9,898 bases of DNA. It comes from SB21 sp964535295 (GTDB lineage: Bacteria; CLD3; SB21). The DNA lies in the NCBI GenBank assembly GCA_964535295.1, contig CAZHUW010000122.1, positions 1 to 9,898 on the forward strand, read 5' to 3'. This document shows, one piece after another, positions 1-6,084 of the stretch. The position numbers and the translations under genes are program-made. The notes beneath the pieces are model-generated. The model did no database searches, was not told the origin of the DNA, and saw nothing but the letters and a program-made list of their open reading frames with translations. Every line of letters starts with the position of its first letter. Position 1 is the first letter of the stretch.

Positions 1-1588
1 CTCCGCACGACTTGCCATCAGGAACATACGAAGGGATCAACCCAACCCTGGCCTAATTCAAAACCTGAAACACTCTGATGCCGATGTGCGTTGGGCAAGC
101 GCACATGCGCTGATGCGGATTCACGACAAAAAAACAGCGCCCGACATTCTTCCATCTTTAAAAGACGAAGACTACCGGGTGCGCATGGACGCCGCCCGCG
201 CTTTGGGTTCGATGAACCTCGAAGCAAATGATCCGGATTATAAAGAAATTATTCAGGCGCTGGTTGTGAGTGCATTCAATGACCGGGATTGGAAGGTTCG
301 CGTTAATGCCGTGAACGCGCTTGGTAATTTCAAATTCAATCAGGACGACCTGAAAAAAATATATTTTCTGGTCGCCTTTGAAGGAAAAAAAGATTCCAAT
401 ATTCATGTTCGGGTATCGGCCATCCGTAGTATGGCAAAAAGTTACCAGGAAGATATTAAAGACGCCGGTACGTTCCTGCAAGAATTTGCCGGTCGTTTTC
501 TAAATAATGCAGAGCCGCAAGAGAAAGCTGAAATTCTTATTGCGCTAGCTCAGATGTTTAAAGATAAAATTTTTTCCGATAAACCTATGGCGGAACAGTT
601 CGAAGAACTTATGAAAAACTCCGACGGTTATCTCCGAGCGCGCGTAGCAGAAGCCTTGGGATACACGGCGAATCCGGCTGCTATAATTTATCTGGAAAAG
701 TCATTAAAGGACTCTTTCGGACTCGTTCAGAATAACACATTGGATGCGTTGAGCAAGATCAAGGACAGCAGGGCTGAAAACCTGATCATTTCTTCACTGG
801 ATACTCATGATCAGACCCTTCTTTCGATTGCTGCCGGAATTTTATCGGCAGATGCATCAATCAATAAAAACCAGACAAAAAGAGAACTGCTTTCACAAAA
901 GATCATGCGTTCGTTCAAACAAATAAAGCCGCCGATCGATGTCGAAGCTCAGATGGCAATTTTTGATGCGTTGGGTGAATTCAAAAGCCGATCAGCTGCT
1001 GAATTCTTCAAACCCTTCCTCAATGACAGTAACCGCGTGGTTGCAAAGAATGCCGCAAAAAATTTAGAGAAAATCACCGGTGTGAAACCGGCACCTCCGG
1101 ATACCATTGATAAGACGGTCCGGCCCATTGATTTTACTTACTACTTAAAGGTCAAATCCGGAAAGCCAACTGCGGTTATTGAAACAAATAAAGGCCGAAT
1201 TGATATTGAATTCAATATAGACGACGCTCCGCTGACCGTGATCAATTTTATCAAATTAAGCGAGAGAAAATTCTTTGATGGTTTGTGTTTTCATCGAGTC
1301 GTACCCAATTTTGTGATACAGGGAGGCGACCCGCTGGGGACGGGTTGGGGCGGGCCGGGGTATTCGATCCGGTCGGAGTTCAGTCCGCTCCACTATGAGC
1401 GCGGTTCTCTGGGTATGGCGAGCGCAGGTAAAGACACCGAAGGATGCCAATGGTTCATTACCCATTCACCACAACCACATCTGGACGGACGCTATACCAT
1501 TTTTGGAAAAGTTCGAAACGGAATGGATGTAGTGGATGCGATTCAGGTTGGCGACACCATCTCGCAAATAAAGATTATTTGGCATTAA
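1..1588 (+). CDS. HEAT-repeat protein fused to C-terminal cyclophilin-type peptidyl-prolyl isomerase (5' partial)
   Basis: The reading frame is open from base 2 to the TAA at 1586-1588, so the true start lies left of the window. The GTG at 86 is inside a HEAT repeat and is not a start. Numbering from that GTG, residues 1-330 are alpha-helical HEAT repeats with the recurring pattern D-x-x-V-R-x-x-A-x-x-A-L-G (for example near 30-41, 68-80, 106-117, 181-192). A linker of about 30 residues follows, then a cyclophilin domain at about 361-500. Cyclophilin hallmarks are FHRVVPNFVIQGGDP (catalytic Arg404, Phe409, Gln412), GSLGMASAG, QWFIT (Phe457) and LDGRYTIFGKV. The positions equal to human CypA Trp121 and His126 are His465 and Tyr470, common kinds of change in bacterial cyclophilins. 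The family catalyses cis-trans isomerisation of Xaa-Pro bonds; the HEAT solenoid probably binds a protein partner. Location cannot be judged without the N-terminus. Confidence 0.93.
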   Translation, partial: SARLAIRNIRRDQPNPGLIQNLKHSDADVRWASAHALMRIHDKKTAPDILPSLKDEDYRVRMDAARALGSMNLEANDPDYKEIIQALVVSAFNDRDWKVRVNAVNALGNFKFNQDDLKKIYFLVAFEGKKDSNIHVRVSAIRSMAKSYQEDIKDAGTFLQEFAGRFLNNAEPQEKAEILIALAQMFKDKIFSDKPMAEQFEELMKNSDGYLRARVAEALGYTANPAAIIYLEKSLKDSFGLVQNNTLDALSKIKDSRAENLIISSLDTHDQTLLSIAAGILSADASINKNQTKRELLSQKIMRSFKQIKPPIDVEAQMAIFDALGEFKSRSAAEFFKPFLNDSNRVVAKNAAKNLEKITGVKPAPPDTIDKTVRPIDFTYYLKVKSGKPTAVIETNKGRIDIEFNIDDAPLTVINFIKLSERKFFDGLCFHRVVPNFVIQGGDPLGTGWGGPGYSIRSEFSPLHYERGSLGMASAGKDTEGCQWFITHSPQPHLDGRYTIFGKVRNGMDVVDAIQVGDTISQIKIIWH

Positions 1589-1594
1589 CGCTAT

Positions 1595-2731
1595 TTACAA
1601 TACTGAGACAAATTCTTCACATATTTTGTTATATAAAAAAAATCCGTTTGCGGACAACTTGATCCGTCCGGCTTCGTGCAGCACAAAATCTTTACATTTT
1701 TCCAAAGGTTTTTGAAACGTTTTTGAAAAATTAAACTCCCCTAATTTTTCAAACTCCTGAATATTTAAACCTTGTTTCGTTCTCAAACTCAGGAATATAT
1801 ATTCCACGCATAGTTGCTGTTTGGTCAGTTTTTCCGTCACGTCCACCGGTAAGGTATCGTTTTTCTCCATGGCCTCACAATATTTTTTAATGTCTCTCAC
1901 ATTCCACCATCTCTTCGTACCGTCAAATGAATGCGCTGAAGGCCCTAGCCCAATATAATGCAAACCTTGCCAATAACTGCTGTTATGCTTGGACCGGAAG
2001 CCCGGTTTGGCATAATTGGAGATCTCGTAATGTTCATACCCGTTCCGCTCCAGCGTTCGGATCGTCTCTAAAAACATCGTGAGCTCGTTTTCCTCGTCCT
2101 GCAGGATGATCTTTTTTTGTTGCACCAATTTATTCAGGTATGTTCTTTCTTCCACCGTCAGATTGTAAACAGAAACATGTTCCGGGCCGAATGAAATCGC
2201 TTCATTGACATTATGAACCCAGGTCTCGAACGATTGTCCCGGTAACCCGAAGATCAAATCGATGCTGATGTTATCAAACCCGGCTTTTCTGGCATTAAGG
2301 ATAGATTCACGGGCTTGGGCTGAATTGTGGTTCCGAGTAAGAAACGTCAGATCTCTATCGACAAAAGATTGAACACCGATGCTGAGACGATTGATTCCGA
2401 TTTTGTGCAGATCTTTCAGCTTCCCGATCGACAGGTTATTCGGATTCGCCTCCAATGTGATCTCCGCATCGGCTTCAACGTCAAAAGAAGAACGTATCCG
2501 TTGCATGATTTTCTCAAGATTCTCCATGGGTAGATAGGACGGTGTACCTCCGCCAAAATATACGGTCCGGAGCCCGGAGCTCGGATAACGCTGAGCATAT
2601 CGGGTCAATTCTTCCAGCAAAGCAGACGTGAAAGAATCCATGAACTTTCGGGCCGTGGTGACATAAAAATCACAATAAATGCATACCCGTTCGCAAAAAG
2701 GAATATGGATGTAAAGGTTGAATTTTTTCAT
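1595..2731 (-). CDS. hemW: HemW-type radical SAM heme chaperone (formerly annotated as coproporphyrinogen III oxidase-like)
   Basis: The 378-residue product matches the usual length of HemW. Near the N-terminus, IPFCERVCIYCDF gives the CX3CX2C cluster ligands Cys13, Cys17 and Cys20 for the [4Fe-4S]/S-adenosylmethionine centre. Asp21-Phe22 follow, whereas true HemN has a fourth cysteine nearby. Further radical SAM landmarks are GGGTP (60-64), LEANP (93-97), NRLSIGVQSF (114-123) and DLIFGLPGQ (158-166). The HNxxYW motif at 249-254, which separates HemW from coproporphyrinogen oxidase, is present as HNSSYW, followed by GPSAHSF (263-269). HemW binds heme and delivers it to cytochromes in the cytoplasm; this is family knowledge. 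The ATG at 2731 starts directly before the conserved beta strand, but no clear Shine-Dalgarno is seen. The gene is convergent with the cyclophilin gene and divergent from the LPP20 cluster, with no obvious functional link to either. Confidence 0.95.
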   Translation of the reverse strand: MKKFNLYIHIPFCERVCIYCDFYVTTARKFMDSFTSALLEELTRYAQRYPSSGLRTVYFGGGTPSYLPMENLEKIMQRIRSSFDVEADAEITLEANPNNLSIGKLKDLHKIGINRLSIGVQSFVDRDLTFLTRNHNSAQARESILNARKAGFDNISIDLIFGLPGQSFETWVHNVNEAISFGPEHVSVYNLTVEERTYLNKLVQQKKIILQDEENELTMFLETIRTLERNGYEHYEISNYAKPGFRSKHNSSYWQGLHYIGLGPSAHSFDGTKRWWNVRDIKKYCEAMEKNDTLPVDVTEKLTKQQLCVEYIFLSLRTKQGLNIQEFEKLGEFNFSKTFQKPLEKCKDFVLHEAGRIKLSANGFFLYNKICEEFVSVL

Positions 2732-2793
2732 ATTTTAAATCCCAATATGTAAATATAAGTTTTTATTCCAAACTATTTACCTTTTTTTGAATT

Positions 2794-2805
2794 AATACAT
2801 GTATT
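2794..2805. promoter_or_regulatory. Palindromic possible operator in the divergent intergenic region
   Basis: AATACATGTATT is a perfect 12-base palindrome. It lies 63 bases upstream of the hemW start and 44 bases upstream of the candidate -35 box of the LPP20 gene. Dimeric repressors often bind sites of this form, but no regulator gene is visible and AT-rich DNA yields such palindromes by chance. Confidence 0.2.
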
Positions 2806-2848
2806 CCCGCTATTTAGGTGATCGTGAAACCAGGGTACAATGTTTTAC

Positions 2849-2877
2849 TTGACTTTGGAGCAAGCCTTAAATAAATT
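2849..2877 (+). promoter_or_regulatory. Candidate sigma70-type promoter for the LPP20 gene at 3032
   Basis: TTGACT (2849-2854, 5 of 6 to consensus) is followed after 17 bases by TAAATT (2872-2877, 4 of 6). It would give a leader of roughly 145 bases containing a small inverted repeat and a hairpin. The region is AT-rich, so a chance match is possible. Confidence 0.35.
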
Positions 2878-3031
2878 TAGGCACGCTTTAATCACTTACC
2901 TTATTAGCAATATTTATATAAACGTAATAACGGATCGTTACACCCCTTTGTTCTTTTGTAATTTTTCTTTTAAATAAACAAGAGTCTTTCAACTCTTAAA
3001 ATCTCACTTCACTTAATTAAGGAGGAACGGT

Positions 3032-3691
3032 ATGAAAAGGTATTTAGGTCAAATACTTTTTTACTCTTTCGTGGCTTTATTGACATTCTCATTAATGAGC
3101 GATGATGCCATGGCCCAGAAAAAGAAGAAAAAGAAAAAGAAAAACGCGACACCGGAATGGATCAACAAACCGGGACTGTATGAAGACGTGATCGTCTCTG
3201 CCGGCGTAGGTGAAGGCACCAGCGAAAATATCGCGATTAGCCGTGCGGAACTGGACGGACGTAAGCAAATTGCGGCCACTCTGGGAACAGAAATAAAGAG
3301 CCTGAGCACCAATTTCATGGAAGAAGCCAGCACGACGACAGAAGAAGGCGCAAGCGGAGCAGCCCAGGATTATTTTTCTGAAATCACAACCAGCCTTACC
3401 AAGCAATATTTGGAAGGCTCCAAAGCCGAAGAATATTGGCCGGGACGTCCTCTTGAAAAAGGAACCAATGGCAAGTACAAAGTATATGCCAAAATGGTTC
3501 TTAAGAAATCCGTCCTGATCGACGAATACAAAAAACAAATGCAGGAAGGCCTTGCGCAAAAGAAGATTGCAGGCGTAAAAGCTTCCGCTGAAGATGCCTT
3601 AGGCGCCTTGGATAAAGCCATTGCGAAATGGGAAAAAACCAGCAATAACGGCCCTATCGAAGAGGGCGGCGATGAAGGCGGAGAAGAGTAG
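3032..3691 (+). CDS. Exported LPP20-family protein, single module, with poly-Lys N-terminus and acidic tail
   Basis: The 219-residue protein starts at an ATG behind a strong AAGGAGG (3019-3025). A signal peptide covers residues 1-28 with a likely cleavage AMA|Q; no lipobox is present. The mature protein begins Gln29 followed by eight lysines (30-37). The LPP20-like module runs from about 39 to 170: it opens with TPEWI, continues with the Gly-rich strand SAGVGEG and the helix AELDGRKQIAATLG, and closes with EGSKAEEYWP and YKVYAKMVLKK. A C-terminal helix (183-202, ending AIAKWEK) is shared with the next gene, and the last residues are very acidic (EEGGDEGGEE). Over the shared region it is about half identical to the 3780 product. 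A strong terminator follows. The family function is structural in known members (FlgP, H. pylori Lpp20); the role here is unknown. Confidence 0.9.
   Translation: MKRYLGQILFYSFVALLTFSLMSDDAMAQKKKKKKKKNATPEWINKPGLYEDVIVSAGVGEGTSENIAISRAELDGRKQIAATLGTEIKSLSTNFMEEASTTTEEGASGAAQDYFSEITTSLTKQYLEGSKAEEYWPGRPLEKGTNGKYKVYAKMVLKKSVLIDEYKKQMQEGLAQKKIAGVKASAEDALGALDKAIAKWEKTSNNGPIEEGGDEGGEE
3119..3142 (+). repeat. Purine-only tract encoding eight consecutive lysines
   Basis: Eight AAA/AAG codons in a row lie directly after the predicted signal-peptidase site of the 3032 gene. AAA and AAG are mixed, so it is not a homopolymer prone to slippage. Similar but shorter Lys-rich starts occur in the mature forms of the 4524 and 6085 products. 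Confidence 0.85.
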
Positions 3692-3713
3692 TTATCATTT
3701 GGGTTAATCACAA

Positions 3714-3755
3714 AACCGTAGTCTCGAGAAGTCGGGACTACGGTTATTTTTTTTT
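3714..3755 (+). terminator. Strong rho-independent terminator after the first LPP20 gene
   Basis: A 14-bp stem (AACCGTAGTCTCGA at 3714-3727 paired with TCGGGACTACGGTT at 3732-3745, one G-T wobble) closes a 4-base loop. One A and nine T residues (3747-3755) follow. It starts 22 bases after the stop at 3691 and ends 24 bases before the ATG of the next gene. Confidence 0.92.
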
Positions 3756-3779
3756 AGACCATCATCGAACGGAAATATT

Positions 3780-4367
3780 ATGAAAAATTTTTATCAACTT
3801 ATTGTCTGCGCGTCCCTATTTCTTGTAGTAAACGGATGCGCCGGTGGAAGCGGGACCGCCGACAAGAATAATACCCCCGAATGGATATCCAAAGCGGGTC
3901 TATATGATAACGTGATCATCGGTGTGGGCATCGGCGAAGGACTGAACGAGCAAAAAGCAAAAGCACAGGCCGACGTAAACGGGCGCAAACGTATAGCGGA
4001 AACCATCCAGACCCAGATAAAGAGTCTGACGACCAATTTTATGGAGGAAGCCGGAACGATCGATGAAAAAAGTAAGACGGCTGCAGCCCAGGAGTATTTT
4101 CAGGAAATCACTCAAAGTATAACCGACGTCTTGGTCAAAGGTGCCACAGTGGAAGAATATTGGCCGCCATACGGAGAGAAAACCGATAACCGTATCAAAT
4201 TTTACGCTAAAGTGGTTTTCAAAAAGGAAGTTTTGGCTGACGAGTTCAAGAAAAGAGTTCGATCCGACGTTGCAGAAAAACGTATCAAAGCCGTAAAAGC
4301 AAACGCAGACGAAGCGTTAAAAGCTCTTGATAATGCAATATCCAAATGGGAAAAGTCGCCTAATTAG
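3780..4367 (+). CDS. LPP20-family lipoprotein, tandem paralogue of the preceding gene
   Basis: The 195-residue product has a lipoprotein signal peptide ending VVNGC, with acylated Cys20. Asn at -2 is unusual for a lipobox, but the hydrophobic stretch and the Gly-Cys pair are right. Ala at +2 would favour outer-membrane sorting under the E. coli rule, which is inference here. The LPP20-like module (about 32-160) follows the 3032 product closely: TPEWI, GVGIGEG, NGRKRIAETI, IKSLTTNFMEEA, EEYWP, FYAKVVFKK. The shared C-terminal helix ends AISKWEK. It lacks the poly-Lys stretch and the acidic tail. The ribosome-binding site is weak (only ACGGA nearby), unlike the AAGGAGG of its paralogue. The start lies just 24 bases after a terminator, leaving no room for its own promoter there, so expression probably depends on read-through or a promoter inside the previous gene. 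Confidence 0.9.
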   Translation: MKNFYQLIVCASLFLVVNGCAGGSGTADKNNTPEWISKAGLYDNVIIGVGIGEGLNEQKAKAQADVNGRKRIAETIQTQIKSLTTNFMEEAGTIDEKSKTAAAQEYFQEITQSITDVLVKGATVEEYWPPYGEKTDNRIKFYAKVVFKKEVLADEFKKRVRSDVAEKRIKAVKANADEALKALDNAISKWEKSPN

Positions 4368-4424
4368 CTTTTGCTTTTGAATACTTGAACAGCTTGAAAT
4401 TGGTTTCTTACAAGGAAGAGTGCA

Positions 4425-4455
4425 TTGCATTATTTCTTGATTTTTTTACTATAAA
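4425..4455 (+). promoter_or_regulatory. Weak promoter candidate ahead of the 4524-9898 gene run
   Basis: TATAAA (4450-4455) is preceded by TTGCAT (4425-4430) with a 19-base spacer, longer than ideal. The 156-base gap 4368-4523 is the only sizeable gap before four closely spaced genes, so a promoter is expected here. The exact boxes are uncertain. No convincing terminator was found in the gap. Confidence 0.25.
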
Positions 4456-4523
4456 GTCTCACTTTTTGAAAAAATCCGCTATATTTTTCTTGTCTTGGTT
4501 ACCGCTGTAAGGAGGAGAATTCA

Positions 4524-6050
4524 ATGTGCATCAGTTATCATGAACGTAAACTAATAAGCACCGTATTGCTCACGTTATTGTGCTTTTCTCCGGCCAAGTC
4601 CCAAACCAAAGACACCCCAAAAAAAGATGCCCCTAAGTGGGTCAATGAACTGCCGATGTCGGCGGGTTCGATCTTTGCCGTAGGAATGGTGAATCGATAT
4701 TTTGACAAAAAAGCCGGCGAAGAAGCGGCAGCCCAGGCTGCAAAGAAGGAACTCGCGCAAACTATAAAAGTAAACGTTAAGACGATCACCAGTACCTGGT
4801 CGGGTTCTTCTGCTTCAGGATTGGTTTCGTCACTCGAAAAAAGCATTGATGAAGACGTCATGGCTTCAGTTCAAAACGCAAAGATCCTGGAAACATGGGT
4901 AGACCCGGAAGGTTTGACTTATGCTTTGGCGGAATTGCCGCTCGCGGGCTCGATCAATGCAATACAGAAGAAAGTGATCGACGAAGCAAAGAAGGATGCG
5001 GGTAAGAAAGACCCTAAAAAGATTGAAAAATTGGAGGTCTCGTTAAAAAACTTAAAGGACCCGAAATCATACATTCGGAAAGACAAGCCGGACTGGATCA
5101 AAGCGCTGCCTGAAGAAGATGACGCCATTTACGCATTAGGCATTGCGGAAGGTTATTATTATTATGTGAACGGCCGCGAGGCCGCTAAGGACAAATCCCG
5201 AGGAGAATTAGGCCAAACGATCAAAAGCGAGGTGCAGGCCATTCTAACGGACTGGTATGAGGTCAATTCAGGTGAGGCCTCCGGCGGGGTTAGTCAGAGT
5301 TTTATTGAGGAAATGTCCAATTCCGTTTCCGAAGCCACTCTAAGCGGTTCACAGATCGTGGAAACATGGTATGACAGGAACACCAAATGGCACTATGCTT
5401 TGGCGCGAATGTCACTGACACAGGTGATCAGTCAGGTCAGTGAGAAAGCCAAAGAAAAAGTTAAAGACCAAAAAAAACTTAAGGGCCTCAGCGATAAGCT
5501 GGGCAAGCTCATTAACCGTGATTATCTGAAAATGCAAAACGGTTATCCCGTCTGGATCAACAAGATCCCAAAGGACAAGGGCGCCGTTTTTACCGTTGGC
5601 ATGGATGAGGGAAAATATCTCTCACAGACCAAAGGGATCGAAAAAGCCAAGGAATCGGCGCGAACCAAATTAGCAAAAACTATCGGCGTACAAATTGAAA
5701 ATGTTACCAAGAACTGGATCGAAGCCGAAGGTGGCTCTTTTGGCGGACAACCGATGAATGATTACATGTCTGAGATCACCAAAGAAGCCACTGATGTTTC
5801 TCTTGAAGGTTCTCAGATTATGGCCACTTTCGTTGCGACCGACAAAACGGGGAAACAAACATACTATGCCTTGGCCAGGCTGTATACCGGCGGCATGCTG
5901 GCCAAGATCAAACGAAAAGCTTCGCAAACAATAAAAGTTCCCGAAGCGACAACGCAGGAAGACAAAGCGCAAAAGATATTATCTTCAGGACGTGAAAGCG
6001 CAAAGGCCGCACTGGAAAAACTCAACGCAGCACTTGATCAGTTAGAATAG
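4524..6050 (+). CDS. Exported protein with three tandem LPP20-like modules
   Basis: The 508-residue product starts at an ATG eight bases after AAGGAGG (4509-4515). The signal peptide has a hydrophobic core at about 10-21 and a likely cleavage AKS|Q after residue 26; there is no lipobox. Three modules of similar order follow. Module 1 (about 37-147) has APKWV, FAVGM, ILETW and YALAELPL. Module 2 (about 188-303) has KPDWI, YALGI, GSQIVETW and YALARMSL. Module 3 (about 341-460) has YPVWI, FTVGM, GSQIMATF and YALARLYT. Lys-rich helical linkers (about 148-185 and 304-335) join them. The C-terminal helix, SAKAALEKLNAALDQLE, resembles the tails of the 3032 and 3780 products. The next gene starts 34 bases later. 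The modules have diverged, so the triplication is old. No catalytic motif is visible; a structural or scaffolding role in the envelope is inferred. Confidence 0.88.
   Translation: MCISYHERKLISTVLLTLLCFSPAKSQTKDTPKKDAPKWVNELPMSAGSIFAVGMVNRYFDKKAGEEAAAQAAKKELAQTIKVNVKTITSTWSGSSASGLVSSLEKSIDEDVMASVQNAKILETWVDPEGLTYALAELPLAGSINAIQKKVIDEAKKDAGKKDPKKIEKLEVSLKNLKDPKSYIRKDKPDWIKALPEEDDAIYALGIAEGYYYYVNGREAAKDKSRGELGQTIKSEVQAILTDWYEVNSGEASGGVSQSFIEEMSNSVSEATLSGSQIVETWYDRNTKWHYALARMSLTQVISQVSEKAKEKVKDQKKLKGLSDKLGKLINRDYLKMQNGYPVWINKIPKDKGAVFTVGMDEGKYLSQTKGIEKAKESARTKLAKTIGVQIENVTKNWIEAEGGSFGGQPMNDYMSEITKEATDVSLEGSQIMATFVATDKTGKQTYYALARLYTGGMLAKIKRKASQTIKVPEATTQEDKAQKILSSGRESAKAALEKLNAALDQLE
4632..5903 (+). 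repeat. Three-fold LPP20-like domain repeat within one gene
   Basis: Encoded modules lie at about 4632-4964, 5085-5432 and 5544-5903. Each begins P-x-W-(V/I), then an aromatic strand ending VGM or LGI, a long Ala/Lys helix containing (L)AQTI or (L)AKTI, a Trp-containing stretch, and ends with YALA(E/R). The repeat is at protein level; the DNA copies are too divergent for recent duplication. Confidence 0.8.
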
Positions 6051-6084
6051 CAAATACATTAAAACCACCAAGGAGGAATTACAA

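Larger units (their letters stand above)
2732..3031. other. AT-rich intergenic region between divergent hemW and the LPP20 cluster
   Basis: These 300 bases hold no convincing gene. They separate two divergently transcribed genes and so should carry both promoters. Visible elements are a 12-base perfect palindrome AATACATGTATT (2794-2805), a sigma70-like promoter candidate (2849-2877), a short inverted repeat TAACG-GAT-CGTTA (2928-2940), a 6-bp hairpin AAGAGT/ACTCTT (2980-2997), and AAGGAGG (3019-3025) ahead of the ATG at 3032. No convincing promoter could be assigned to hemW. Confidence 0.7.

Noticed and set aside
86..88. GTG as a start codon for the HEAT-cyclophilin gene
   Set aside because: The same frame is open upstream to the window edge and already encodes HEAT-repeat sequence there, so the GTG codes for an internal valine.
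1635..1655. Short hairpin TCCG-CAAA-CGGA followed by eight T residues when read on the - strand
   Set aside because: It lies inside the hemW coding region before the stop codon and has only a 4-bp stem plus one possible wobble. It would cut the message short, so it is more likely a coding coincidence.
3119..3142. Phase-variable or slippage site in the A-rich lysine tract
   Set aside because: AAA and AAG codons are mixed and the longest pure A run is short, so contingency-locus behaviour is not supported.
3092..3559. 155-codon open frame on the - strand, opposite the first LPP20 gene
   Set aside because: The run of Phe/Leu residues is merely the reverse of the poly-Lys tract; the + strand gene has a signal peptide, strong ribosome-binding site and a clear paralogue.
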